This document shows positions 48,651 through 57,081 of a stretch of 64,000 nucleotides of DNA, piece by piece. Source of the stretch: Actibacterium atlanticum (GTDB lineage: Bacteria > Pseudomonadota > Alphaproteobacteria > Rhodobacterales > Rhodobacteraceae); assembly GCF_000671395.1 (NCBI RefSeq), contig NZ_AQQY01000003.1:124001-188000 (forward strand), read 5' to 3'. The position numbers and the translations under genes are program-made. The notes under the pieces were generated by a model. It ran no database searches. It was not told the DNA's origin and saw nothing but the letters and a program-made list of their open reading frames with translations. Numbering within the stretch: the first letter of the stretch is position 1; every line of letters starts with the position of its first letter.

Positions 48651-49070
48651 TTAGTCGCGCGAAACCTTCCCCCGCAACGCCTTCACCTCCCCACGCTGTT
48701 TCTTCGCCTCCAGCCGCCGTCGCACAGACCCCTTCGTCGGTTTCGTTTTGATCCGCCGTTTCGGCGTGACCAGCGCTTTGCGGATCAGTTCGGCCAGGCG
48801 TTCCCGCGCGATATCCCGGTTCCGCGCCTGATGGCGGGTTTCGTCGCAGAAGATCACGATGGCGCCGTCCTTGGTCCAGCGTCGTCCGGCCAGTCGTTGC
48901 AGGCGGCGTTTCACCGGGTCGGTCAGGTTGGGGGAACGGGCGGCCTCAAACCGCAGTTCCACGGCCGAGGACACCTTGTTCACATTCTGCCCGCCGGGGC
49001 CGGAGGCGCGCACGAATTGCTCGGTCAGTTCCCAGTCGGCGAGGGTGATTTGATCGTTGATCTGCAGCAT
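48651..49070 (-). CDS. arfB: ArfB, alternative ribosome-rescue peptidyl-tRNA hydrolase
   Basis: The 139-residue protein has the release-factor catalytic GGQ in RASGPGGQNVNKVSSAVELR and the basic C-terminal tail (TPKRRIKTKPTKGSVRRRLE) that enters the empty mRNA channel. This is the combination diagnostic of ArfB/ICT1. It frees stalled non-stop ribosomes. ATG 49070 is chosen; a GTG three codons upstream is possible. It converges with the HEPN gene, and upstream lies a structured region with an intrinsic terminator. Confidence 0.94.
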   Translation of the reverse strand: MLQINDQITLADWELTEQFVRASGPGGQNVNKVSSAVELRFEAARSPNLTDPVKRRLQRLAGRRWTKDGAIVIFCDETRHQARNRDIARERLAELIRKALVTPKRRIKTKPTKGSVRRRLEAKKQRGEVKALRGKVSRD

Positions 49071-49138
49071 TCTGGGCACTTTAAACCTTTAAAACATGCC
49101 CCGAAAGCCACCGCGTTCTTTAAAGGAGTCTTGCAAAG

Positions 49139-49168
49139 AAAAAGGGCTGTCCAGATCAGACAGCCCTT
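49139..49168 (-). terminator. strong intrinsic terminator upstream of arfB
   Basis: On the minus strand the 10-bp stem AAGGGCTGTC/GACAGCCCTT (loop TGATCTG) is followed by TTTTTCTTT. It would end transcripts from yhhQ or the structured RNA 69 bases before arfB. Confidence 0.9.
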
Positions 49169-49225
49169 CGAGATCTTTGGGAGATGGTCCAGTTAGAGCC
49201 ATGCCCAATCAGAGGTGTTCGGTCT

Positions 49226-49294
49226 TCAAGACTGCTCTAAGACCACGGCCCCCCTGACTGTTCTGATCCCTCTCTCCAACATCACTCTAGACAC
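49226..49294 (-). CDS. possible 22-codon leader peptide
   Basis: A GTG at 49294 is preceded, with a 5-base gap, by AGAAAGGAGGTG (49311-49300), an exact 12-base complement to the usual 16S rRNA 3' end. The frame reads MSRVMLERGIRTVRGAVVLE and two more residues before TGA. The Shine-Dalgarno lies within the base stem of the structured RNA. There is no codon-level evidence that it is translated; the frame may be incidental to an RNA element. Confidence 0.3.
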   Translation of the reverse strand: MSRVMLERGIRTVRGAVVLEQS

Positions 49295-49363
49295 TGGACC
49301 ACCTCCTTTCTGCTGTTGCCGTTACAGAAAGGGTGCCACATATCTAGTATTTGTCAAAACAAA

Positions 49364-49987
49364 TTACGCAACCCGTGCCATCATACGCCCAACAATTAGG
49401 CGGAATGGCACCAAAGCGATCAACGCAAGGGAGAGTTTGACAAGCCAGTCAGCAAAACCCAGCGAAACCCACAGGGGTGCAACGGGTCCCGCGCCCAACA
49501 GGGGCAGCATTTCACCGGCCCACGAAACGTCGTTGGCGGGTTCGATAAAGGTCAGTGCGCCCGAGAAAGCGATTGTAAAGAAAATCGCGGTATCGACCGA
49601 CGAGCCAATCAGGGTCGAGGCCAGCGGCGCTTTCCACCACAGGCCTTCGCGCAGGCGGTTGAAGATGGCCACGTCCAACAGCTGTGCCGTCAGGAACGCC
49701 AGGCCCGAGCCAATCGCGATACGCAGGGTGACCAGCGGTCCGAACTCACCCATGATCTGGGTGCCGATGAACGAACAGATGATGCCCACGACAAAGCCGA
49801 CGAACACGACTTTGCGTGCCGGGCCAACGCCGTACACGCGGTTCATCACGTCGGTCACAAGGAAGGCCAGCGGATAGGTAAAGGCCCCGTAGGTCAGCCA
49901 GTTGCCCAGCAGGAATTGCACGAGGATATTTGAGGCCACGACAATGGCGGCCATGGCGATAACGCCAGGAAGAATAGAGCGGTTCAT
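49364..49987 (-). CDS. yhhQ: queuosine precursor transporter YhhQ (VUT family)
   Basis: The 207-residue membrane protein has about six segments and the VUT-family pattern YPLAFLVTDVMNRVYG near residue 38. It continues with RIAIGSGLAFLTAQLLDVAIF and WWKAPLASTLIGSSVDTAIFF, carrying the conserved Asp residues. YhhQ imports preQ0/preQ1 for queuosine synthesis in E. coli. No queuosine synthesis genes and no recognisable preQ1 riboswitch are near it; upstream is a GC-rich 63-base gap. Confidence 0.9.
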   Translation of the reverse strand: MNRSILPGVIAMAAIVVASNILVQFLLGNWLTYGAFTYPLAFLVTDVMNRVYGVGPARKVVFVGFVVGIICSFIGTQIMGEFGPLVTLRIAIGSGLAFLTAQLLDVAIFNRLREGLWWKAPLASTLIGSSVDTAIFFTIAFSGALTFIEPANDVSWAGEMLPLLGAGPVAPLWVSLGFADWLVKLSLALIALVPFRLIVGRMMARVA

Positions 49988-50050
49988 GGTTTTGATCCGT
50001 TTTTACAAGGTAGCGGCGACTTGGCCCGCCCTCATGGCGGACGCGCCCGC

Positions 50051-50974
50051 TTAACGCTTGGTTTGGGCGAAATCAAGCGTTTCGTTCAGCGTGTATTCAA
50101 CCAGCTCTGTGCGTTGGAAGAAGCGGAAGTTGTCGTCAGACACCATGGTCAGGCGGATCGCACCGGTGTCATCCTGCCAAACCGCCAGCCCTTCAAGGTT
50201 GTCATGGATCGGGGTGCGGGTTGTTAAGAGCGTCTCTTCGTTGCTGACGCCGTTGGTATCCACATCGAACCGGCGCACCCGGCTGCGAAACCCCAGAACT
50301 CCGCGAAAATCCCGTTCCAGCAGATAGAGTTTTCCATCCGGGCCAAAATCGGCCCCGACTGCCAGAAAGTCGTCACGCCGAGGCAAGGTGAACGGTTGGC
50401 TCCATGTGCCATCTGCATAGCGATAAACCGGAAAGGGGCGTGCCTTGCGACCAGAACGTTCGGGCAAAGCATAGAGCGCACCATCCGGTGCAATCGCCAA
50501 GGCTTCCATCGCAGAGTTGCGTTGCAGCGTCTTGAACGCATCATGGCGCGGCAACCACGCCGCTTCGGAATCGGTATCGCGGTAGGTCCAAACACGATGG
50601 TAGTTTTCAAACGAGACAAACAACCGACCATCTTCGCGCAGGGCAAGCCCTTCGGAATCTGCCTCTTTTCCGCGAATTTGGGTGTTCTTGGTGTTCTTGA
50701 CCGGCGAAAGCACGATGTCCGAGATATTGGCGATCTTACCGTTTTTACGGGTGATCTTGCCGGTTACAAACGCGCCGCGATCGGACAGGGCGATAAAGCT
50801 GCGCCCGTCTTGGGACAGTTCCAAACCGGACAAACCGCCAAAGTCGGCATGGTCATAGGCCCAGGTAAAAGTGGACGTCAGCTTGGCAGAGCTTTCTTGC
50901 TCGGTGCGCGCGGAAAGCATCCCGGCCACAACGACCGACGCCCCGATCAGCGAGAGGATAAAACGTTTGCGCAT
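50051..50974 (-). CDS. esterase-like activity of phytase family protein
   Basis: The 307-residue precursor has an N-terminal signal or anchor ([19 protein letters not shown]) and a beta-propeller-like body rich in G-x-D-G patterns ([52 protein letters not shown]). This matches the pfam family named esterase-like activity of phytase (DUF3616-like, PF13449). No phytase catalytic motif is present, so a phosphatase role should not be assumed. It overlaps the mepA end by 28 bases, so the two are probably cotranscribed. Confidence 0.82.
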   Translation of the reverse strand: MRKRFILSLIGASVVVAGMLSARTEQESSAKLTSTFTWAYDHADFGGLSGLELSQDGRSFIALSDRGAFVTGKITRKNGKIANISDIVLSPVKNTKNTQIRGKEADSEGLALREDGRLFVSFENYHRVWTYRDTDSEAAWLPRHDAFKTLQRNSAMEALAIAPDGALYALPERSGRKARPFPVYRYADGTWSQPFTLPRRDDFLAVGADFGPDGKLYLLERDFRGVLGFRSRVRRFDVDTNGVSNEETLLTTRTPIHDNLEGLAVWQDDTGAIRLTMVSDDNFRFFQRTELVEYTLNETLDFAQTKR

Positions 50975-51852
50975 TGCTTGGGCAGGTCCGCCATTATGTA
51001 TTCGCGTGGGTGGCGCTTTTTAGGGGCTGGTTTGGCGGGTTTTGCTCCGGGTTTGGGCTTGGGCGGGTTCAGGTAATCGGTGACCCACCATTCCAATGTT
51101 TCGTCACACCCATCACCACCTTTCGACAATTTTCGAACGGTTGGGGTTTGCTTGATACAGTCTTTTGAACCCTTCGGACATTTCAGGCGCACGTGGAAAT
51201 GATAATGGTGGCCAGAAATCGGACGAATTTTCTGCAGCCATTTCTTGTCAGATTTACGCGCGGTTTTGCACATCTCAATCTTAACCGGAGGGGTCACAAA
51301 GACCCGATCCACACGCGCATCCAACGCCGCGGCTTTCAGGATAAGATAGTGGGCCTGGGTCCAGTTGCCGTTGACGCTGCGCTGATCTGCGCTGCGCACG
51401 CTGATCGAAGACAGGTTTTCGCGTTCAGAACGGGTCAGGTTCAGACGCTTGGGTGGCAGCATCCAGATATCGGCATCCAAGCCAATCTGATGTGACCGAT
51501 GGCCTGAGGTCATCGGCCCGCCGCGTGGCTGGCTGATGTCGCCAACGTAAAGCCCGGCCCAGCCATACTGAACGGCTGTGCGGCTTAGGTCTTGGATGAA
51601 GTCGATGGTTACAGGATGACCCCAATACCGGTTCCGGCTAAGCCGCATTGCCTGCCACGTCGGGCCGGTTTCAGGCAATGCAATCAACCCCGCAGCGCAG
51701 CCCTTGGCATAGCTACCGAAGGCTTCGGCCGGGTGCGGCGAGCCTTGTTTTTCGGCCCCAAACAGCTGGTTCGCCTTTGGGCCCGCCGCCAGAGCGGGGC
51801 TGGCCAGAACCAGTGTCAGGAGGGTGAGGTATCTGAGGATGCGGTGGCCCAT
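50947..51852 (-). CDS. mepA: penicillin-insensitive murein endopeptidase MepA
   Basis: The 301-residue periplasmic peptidase has a signal peptide ([17 protein letters not shown]) and the LAS-type zinc site: [16 protein letters not shown] with the HxxGxxxD motif and the C-terminal HYHFHVRL. Four or more cysteines ([20 protein letters not shown]) suggest disulphides as in E. coli MepA. It cleaves D-Ala-mDAP cross-links in peptidoglycan. The gene overlaps the upstream MFS gene by 37 bases. Confidence 0.93.
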   Translation of the reverse strand: MGHRILRYLTLLTLVLASPALAAGPKANQLFGAEKQGSPHPAEAFGSYAKGCAAGLIALPETGPTWQAMRLSRNRYWGHPVTIDFIQDLSRTAVQYGWAGLYVGDISQPRGGPMTSGHRSHQIGLDADIWMLPPKRLNLTRSERENLSSISVRSADQRSVNGNWTQAHYLILKAAALDARVDRVFVTPPVKIEMCKTARKSDKKWLQKIRPISGHHYHFHVRLKCPKGSKDCIKQTPTVRKLSKGGDGCDETLEWWVTDYLNPPKPKPGAKPAKPAPKKRHPREYIMADLPKQCANVLSSR

Positions 51853-53186
51853 GTCCGATCTCGATGCGCGTCGGTTCGCACCCAGCGTAGCAGGAAAAGC
51901 CCGACAAGAAAAAGAATGATGAGCGGAGAAATGCCAAGTTGCTGCGATCCGGTGAGGGCCGTGGTCAATCCGATGGCGAAGGGGGCGACGAAAGATGTGG
52001 CCTTGCCTGCCAGCGCATAAAGTCCGAAGGCTTCGGTTTCATGCCCAACGCGGGTTTGGAACACCATCATGGTGCGGCTGGCCGATTGCAATGCGCCACC
52101 CGCGGCGCCGATCACTGCGCCAAGGATATAGAATGCGATGTCGGGCAGTTTTGACTCGGGCCCAACCGCAATGCCCAGAACGCTTTCACGCGAAATGAAC
52201 ACAAAGCTGATCGCGACAGCGGTCAGAACCAGCACATTGGTCACGATGACGGGCTTGGGGCCGAACCGCGAGTCTGCGATGCCGCCGATCCATGCAAAGA
52301 TCGCCCCGGTGATCACCGCGAGGATACCGAAGATACCAACGTCGATGACGCTCCAGTTTAACACGCCCGCCGCATAGATGCCGCCAAAGGCATAGATGCC
52401 GTTCAAAGCGTCGCGATAGAACATGGAAGAGCCTAAAAAGGCGAACAGGCTGCGATCTTGCGGCAGGTGGCGCAGGGATGTGCGCAGTTCAGGCAGGGCC
52501 GAGCTGACCGCCTGACGGATCGACAGGGCGTTGGGGTCGCGCGGCTCGCGCACCCAAAGAAAGAAGGGGATCATGAACACCGCAAACCACACCGCCACAA
52601 AGGGGCCGACGGCACGGGTGCCCTCGCGCGTGTTCGGGTCAAGGCCCAGAACAGGGTCGAGCCCGATGAAGGTTTTGCCGGTGCTTGCGGATTCAGCAAA
52701 GAACAGCAGCATGATCGCCAGAGCCAGCACCCCGCCGACATAGCCAAAGGCCCAACCGCTGCCCGAGATACGACCGATTTCTTCGCGGCTGCCAAGGCCG
52801 GGCAGCATGGCATTAGTGAAGATCGTGGCGAACTCCATCCCAATCAGGCCAAGGCCAAACAGAAACAGGATGAAGATCAGGTTGAAATCATCGGGTGCCG
52901 CCAGCCAAAGGCCGCTGGCACCGATCACATACAGCAGCGAGAACAGCCAGATGAAGCGCATGCGCCCCCCGGCACGGTCCGCGATTGCGCCAAGGATGGG
53001 TGCCATCAAGGCAATCATCAGCCCAGCGGAGCCCACGCCAAAGCCCCAAGCGGACTGTGCCGCAGAGCCGTCGCCAAGGATTTCTTTGACATAGGGGGCA
53101 AATATGAAGGTGATCAACAGGGTGTTATAGGGCTGCGACGCCCAATCAAAGAAAAACCAACCCCAAATGCGCCGTCTAATTGACAT
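51816..53186 (-). CDS. MFS transporter, UMF1/Atg22 type
   Basis: The 456-residue protein has twelve hydrophobic segments and the UMF1/Atg22 N-terminal signature IWGWFFFDWASQPYNTLLIT, plus GSAGLMIALMAPILGAIADRAGGRMRF (an MFS loop 2-3 motif). Family members in yeast release amino acids from the vacuole; bacterial substrates are unknown. ATG 53186 has GAGG 11 bases upstream; the longer frame to 53249 is less likely. It is the first gene of an MFS-mepA-phytase-like chain. Confidence 0.89.
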   Translation of the reverse strand: MSIRRRIWGWFFFDWASQPYNTLLITFIFAPYVKEILGDGSAAQSAWGFGVGSAGLMIALMAPILGAIADRAGGRMRFIWLFSLLYVIGASGLWLAAPDDFNLIFILFLFGLGLIGMEFATIFTNAMLPGLGSREEIGRISGSGWAFGYVGGVLALAIMLLFFAESASTGKTFIGLDPVLGLDPNTREGTRAVGPFVAVWFAVFMIPFFLWVREPRDPNALSIRQAVSSALPELRTSLRHLPQDRSLFAFLGSSMFYRDALNGIYAFGGIYAAGVLNWSVIDVGIFGILAVITGAIFAWIGGIADSRFGPKPVIVTNVLVLTAVAISFVFISRESVLGIAVGPESKLPDIAFYILGAVIGAAGGALQSASRTMMVFQTRVGHETEAFGLYALAGKATSFVAPFAIGLTTALTGSQQLGISPLIILFLVGLFLLRWVRTDAHRDRTWATASSDTSPS

Positions 53187-53256
53187 CTGTGCGCCTCTCA
53201 TCCCCATGAAATACGGGGCGATAAGACCCGGAATGCAGGGAAACCGCAAGTGAATG

Positions 53257-53787
53257 TTAACGCGCGGGTGGCCAGGGCCGGCTGTCTTCGGCGGTGATCC
53301 AGTTTCGCACCCACTCGGGCAGTTCTGGTGGGTCTTGATGCTGATTCAACGACTGAAGCAGGCGCGCGGGTGCAACGATGCCGTTCTTGTCAGTTACCGC
53401 GGTGCGATATAGCGCCTGGCTGGTACATTCGCCCGCCCGCCACATGCTTTGCACCAGATAAATGAACCGGTCGTCCCAACCTATACATTTCGAATGCATC
53501 TCGACCTTTTGAAACATCCGCACGCGGCGGCGATACCGCACTGAACTGCCGGCAACGGTCAGCCCCCAGCGGTTCTTGCGCAACGGCTCAAACATGCCCA
53601 CCCGTCGTGCCATCGGAATGCGCCCAAGATCGTAAATCATCAGGGTGCGCCCGTTGTTCAGTTCCAGCCAGAAATCCAGATCCCAGGGCCAGCAGATGTG
53701 ATGCGACACATGTGTGTCCAACAGGCCCAGATCAGGCGCGTTGCGGTATTTGATCAGCTCTTTGGCCATTCGGAAAAACGGGTACAT
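53257..53787 (-). CDS. thioesterase-like (hot-dog fold) protein
   Basis: This 176-residue protein has a pattern typical of the acyl-ACP/THEM6-like hot-dog group: LLDTHVSHHICWPWDLDFWL (with the D-x-D-x-W arrangement), NNGRTLMIYDLGRIPMARRVG, and VAGSSVRYRRRVRMFQKVEM. Substrate unknown; the catalytic Asp cannot be fixed with certainty. ATG 53787 is preceded by AAAGGAGGCG at ideal spacing, so an upstream in-frame start is rejected. Confidence 0.8.
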   Translation of the reverse strand: MYPFFRMAKELIKYRNAPDLGLLDTHVSHHICWPWDLDFWLELNNGRTLMIYDLGRIPMARRVGMFEPLRKNRWGLTVAGSSVRYRRRVRMFQKVEMHSKCIGWDDRFIYLVQSMWRAGECTSQALYRTAVTDKNGIVAPARLLQSLNQHQDPPELPEWVRNWITAEDSRPWPPAR

Positions 53788-53917
53788 TGGCGCCTCCTTT
53801 CGCGACAGACTGCCGCCGCCGCAAGGGCCGTCAAGCGCTACGCCGCGTAAAGAGGTTGTCACCGCGCCCACGCACGCTTAGTTGAAAGAGAACCTTTGCC
53901 ACCAAGAAGAGTGCCCA

Positions 53918-54205
53918 ATGCTGTCCCTGCTTCAGATTTTGCTTTTGATCCTTGATATCGTCTGGTTCGTCATCATCGTGCATATCATCATGAGTTGGCT
54001 GATCAGTTTTCAGGTACTGAACCTGCACCAGCCGCTGGTCGCGCAGATTTACCATGGGGTAAATCGATTGCTCGAGCCAATCTACGGCCCGATCCGTCGT
54101 ATCCTGCCCGATACCGGTGGTCTGGATTTGGCACCTTTGATCGTGCTGATCGGCATCTACGCCCTGCGCATTGTAATCGGGAACAACCTCTACGCCTTTG
54201 CCTAA
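53918..54205 (+). CDS. YggT family membrane protein
   Basis: This 95-residue protein has two transmembrane segments separated by a short loop (LSLLQILLLILDIVWFVIIV and APLIVLIGIYALRIVIG), with the YggT signature NRLLEPIYGPIRRILPDTGG in between. The family is linked to membrane or division-associated functions in some phyla but is unassigned in general. ATG 53918 follows AAGAAGAG. Confidence 0.9.
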   Translation: MLSLLQILLLILDIVWFVIIVHIIMSWLISFQVLNLHQPLVAQIYHGVNRLLEPIYGPIRRILPDTGGLDLAPLIVLIGIYALRIVIGNNLYAFA

Positions 54206-54269
54206 GGGCCTTGCCCGTCGATTCTGATCGTGGGACAACTCACCCAGAGCAGTGAGATCCCACGACCAA

Positions 54270-56309
54270 ATGCAAAACGCCCAACACCAACTGGAATCCG
54301 TTTTCGGATTCGAAGCCTTCCGCCCCGGACAGGCTGAAATCGTCGCCGCGGTGACTGAAGGGCGCAATACGCTGGCCATCATGCCCACGGGCGGCGGCAA
54401 ATCCTTGTGTTTTCAGCTGCCTGCGCTGTGCCGCGAAGGGGTCACTGTGGTGATCTCGCCTCTGATTGCGCTGATGCGTGATCAGGTTCGCGCGCTTCAA
54501 CAAGCGGGCGTGGCGGCAGGGGCTCTGACCTCGGGCAATACCGAAGAAGAGACAGACGCTGTTTACCGTGCCATTGATACGGGTGAGCTTAAGCTTTTGT
54601 ATATGGCGCCGGAACGTCTGGCCTCGGGTGGGACATTTAACTTACTGCGCCGCGCGGGCGTCAGCCTGATCGCCGTGGACGAAGCCCATTGCGTCAGCCA
54701 GTGGGGCCATGATTTCCGCCCTGACTATCTGCGCATTGGAGAGTTACGCAACGCGCTGAACGTGCCCTTGGCCGCGTTCACGGCCACTGCCGATGAAGAA
54801 ACCCGGGCCGAGATCATCAACCGCTTGTTTGATGGTGCCGCGCCTGATGTTTTTCTACATGGGTTTGACCGGCCCAACATCAGTCTGGCGTTTGAGGTCA
54901 AAGATTCTCCGCGCAGTCAAATCCTGAACTTTGCCGCCGCGCGCAAGGGCCAACCCGGGATCGTCTACTGCGGAACACGTAAAAAGACCGAAAGCTTGGC
55001 GGCGGCTTTGAACGACGCCGGGCATACGGCTTGCGCCTATCATGGCGGGATGGAGCCAGACCTGCGCCGCTCGGTTGAGGCCCGTTTTCAGCAGGAAGAG
55101 GGACTGATTGTAGTGGCGACGGTCGCCTTTGGCATGGGGGTCGACAAGCCAGATATCCGCTGGGTCGCCCACGCCGATCTGCCCAAATCCATCGAGTCCT
55201 ATTATCAGGAAATCGGCCGCGCAGGCCGTGACGGGGCCCCTGCCGAAACCCTTACGCTGTTTGGCCCTGACGACATCCGTTTGCGTCGCAGCCAGATCGA
55301 CGAAAGCCTTGCCCCGGCGGAACGGCGCATGGCCGATCATGGGCGCCTGAACGCGTTGTTGGGCTTGGCCGAGGCGCTGGGCTGCCGTCGTCAGGTCCTT
55401 CTGGGCTATTTCGGCGAGGTGGCAGACCCCTGCGGCAATTGTGATCTGTGCGAGACCCCGCCAGAATTGTTTGACGGAACCGAGGCCGTACGCAAAGCGC
55501 TCTCGGCCATTTTGCGCACGGGGGAGTATTTCGGCGCCGGGCACCTGATCGACATTCTGTTGGGCAATGACACCGATAAAATCCGGGCGCGCGGTCATGA
55601 TCAGCTGCCCACCTATGGCGTTGGGCGAGAATTTGACAAACGCGGTTGGCAAGCGGTGTTTCGGCAGATGATGGGGCATGATTTGGTTCGCCCCGACCCA
55701 GAGCGCCACGGTGCGCTGCGCATGACCCAGACCGCGCGTCCGATCCTGAAGGGCGAAGACAGCATCACCCTGCGCCGCGATACGATCCGCAAGGGCCTGA
55801 AACGCCCTGCTGCCAAGGCGCTGGTATCAGAGGAAGACGCGCCGCTTTTGTCAGCGCTGAAAGCCAAGCGCCGCGCCTATGCCGAAGCCGCCAGCCTGCC
55901 CGCCTATATGGTGTTCAACGATCGCACGTTGATCGAAATGGCCGAAACGCGGCCTCAGACGCTGGATGATATGGCGCGGGTCAACGGCGTGGGGCAGAAA
56001 AAGCTGGAACGCTATGGCGATGGTTTCTTGCAGGTGATCACAGGGGCCGCAGGTGAAGACATGCATCCCAAACGCCGCAAACTTGCCGGGCGCGCCAGCG
56101 GCGATATCTATGATCGATTGAACGCAGTGCAACGTGACCTGTCGCAGGGCGAAAGCGGGGTGGATAAACCGCTCAGCTGTTCGGCGTCTTTGCTGGCGCG
56201 GGTGGCGGACACCCGGCCCGGCGACATGGGAGCGATGAAACGACTGCTTGGGGATCGCAAGGCCGAACGGTTTGGCGCAGCGTTCCTGAACGTGTTGCAG
56301 GAGGGGTAA
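54270..56309 (+). CDS. recQ: ATP-dependent DNA helicase RecQ
   Basis: The 679-residue RecQ has motif 0 and I (GFEAFRPGQAEIV; MPTGGGKSLCFQLPAL), DEAH box VDEAHCVSQWGHDFRPDY, motif V/VI (AFGMGVDKPDIRWV; QEIGRAGRDG) and the RQC zinc site (CGNCDLCE). The C-terminal HRDC domain is around residues 530-600 (AEAASLPAYMVFNDRTLIEM). It unwinds DNA in recombination and repair. ATG 54270 is used; GTG 54252 six codons upstream is equally possible since neither has a strong ribosome-binding site. yaaA follows after one base. Confidence 0.95.
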   Translation: MQNAQHQLESVFGFEAFRPGQAEIVAAVTEGRNTLAIMPTGGGKSLCFQLPALCREGVTVVISPLIALMRDQVRALQQAGVAAGALTSGNTEEETDAVYRAIDTGELKLLYMAPERLASGGTFNLLRRAGVSLIAVDEAHCVSQWGHDFRPDYLRIGELRNALNVPLAAFTATADEETRAEIINRLFDGAAPDVFLHGFDRPNISLAFEVKDSPRSQILNFAAARKGQPGIVYCGTRKKTESLAAALNDAGHTACAYHGGMEPDLRRSVEARFQQEEGLIVVATVAFGMGVDKPDIRWVAHADLPKSIESYYQEIGRAGRDGAPAETLTLFGPDDIRLRRSQIDESLAPAERRMADHGRLNALLGLAEALGCRRQVLLGYFGEVADPCGNCDLCETPPELFDGTEAVRKALSAILRTGEYFGAGHLIDILLGNDTDKIRARGHDQLPTYGVGREFDKRGWQAVFRQMMGHDLVRPDPERHGALRMTQTARPILKGEDSITLRRDTIRKGLKRPAAKALVSEEDAPLLSALKAKRRAYAEAASLPAYMVFNDRTLIEMAETRPQTLDDMARVNGVGQKKLERYGDGFLQVITGAAGEDMHPKRRKLAGRASGDIYDRLNAVQRDLSQGESGVDKPLSCSASLLARVADTRPGDMGAMKRLLGDRKAERFGAAFLNVLQEG

Positions 56310-56310
56310 G

Positions 56311-57081
56311 ATGCTAGCAGTGATTTCTCCGGCCAAGCGGCTGGATGAAGAACCGGGGGAATATAAGGCTCTAACACAGCCTGAATTTCAAAATGACGCT
56401 GCATATCTGGCTGATATGGCCGGACAGCAGGGCGCGGCGGGTTTGAAAAAGCTGATGGGAATTAGCGACACCCTGGCGCAGTTGAATGAAGCCCGGTTCG
56501 CGGCCTTTGATCGCAGCGGTGTCGCGGGCGAAAAACCCGCAGCGTTGCTGTTTTCGGGGGATACCTATGCGGGCCTCGAAGCTGAAACCCTGGACGAAGA
56601 CGCGCGGCGCTGGGCGCAGGATCATCTGCGCATTTTGTCTGGCCTGTATGGGTTGTTGCGGCCGTTGGATGCAATTCAGCCCTATCGGTTGGAAATGGGC
56701 ACAAAACTGGCGAATGAACGTGGCAAGTCTTTGTACGATTATTGGGGGGATCAGTTGGCGCAGGGGCTGACCCAGACCGCGCAGGCGGCACAGACCGATG
56801 TCTTGGTGAATTGCGCGTCGGTTGAGTATTTTCGCGCCGCAGATACCAAGGCGCTGAACCTGCGGGTGATCACGCCGGTGTTCATGGAGCTGCGAGACGG
56901 CACCCCCAAGATCATCAGTTTCTTCGCCAAAAAGGCGCGCGGTGCGATGGCCAGATTCATGATGGAAAACCGGCTGAAGGACCCGGAAAGCCTTACCGAG
57001 TTTGATGCCGGGGGCTATCGTTTTGACGCTGAGCTGTCCAAGCCAGACAAGCCAGTATTCCTGCGTGATGGCGCGGCTTAG
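56311..57081 (+). CDS. yaaA: YaaA (DUF328) peroxide-stress protein
   Basis: The 256-residue protein matches YaaA: MLAVISPAKRLDE at the start, LFSGDTYAGLEAETLDED, LRILSGLYGLLRPLDAIQPY and a Lys/Arg-rich end region. In E. coli YaaA binds DNA and lowers free iron under hydrogen peroxide stress. It starts one base after recQ, with AGGAGG in the end of recQ, and overlaps the convergent histidine kinase gene by four bases. Confidence 0.95.
   Translation: MLAVISPAKRLDEEPGEYKALTQPEFQNDAAYLADMAGQQGAAGLKKLMGISDTLAQLNEARFAAFDRSGVAGEKPAALLFSGDTYAGLEAETLDEDARRWAQDHLRILSGLYGLLRPLDAIQPYRLEMGTKLANERGKSLYDYWGDQLAQGLTQTAQAAQTDVLVNCASVEYFRAADTKALNLRVITPVFMELRDGTPKIISFFAKKARGAMARFMMENRLKDPESLTEFDAGGYRFDAELSKPDKPVFLRDGAA

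Larger units (their letters stand above)
49136..49335 (-). ncRNA. unassigned structured RNA / leader between yhhQ and arfB
   Basis: Read on the minus strand, this region folds into one nested hairpin: 49306-49293 with 49193-49180 (14 bp, one G-U), 49289-49285 with 49198-49194, 49267-49262 with 49213-49208, and 49244-49239 with 49226-49221. An upstream 8-bp hairpin (49332-49325 with 49312-49305) overlaps the base of the long one by two bases. A strong terminator follows. The 5' arm holds AGAAAGGAGGTG, fully complementary to the 16S 3' end, before a 22-codon frame. It may be a stand-alone RNA, a 3' UTR-derived RNA of yhhQ or an attenuating leader of arfB. I recognise no known RNA family. Confidence 0.55.

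Noticed and set aside
49089-49202. 37-codon minus-strand frame reading through the terminator before arfB
   Set aside because: It has no proper ribosome-binding site and runs through the terminator stem; likely fortuitous.
49136-49335. tmRNA, 6S RNA, SRP RNA or RNase P RNA
   Set aside because: The long stem is superficially 6S-like, but the usual neighbours (zapA, 5-formyl-THF cyclo-ligase) are absent, and conserved cores of tmRNA, SRP and RNase P are not found.
49988-50050. preQ1 riboswitch before yhhQ
   Set aside because: The 63-base gap is GC-rich and short, without the A-rich tail and pseudoknot elements of preQ1 classes.
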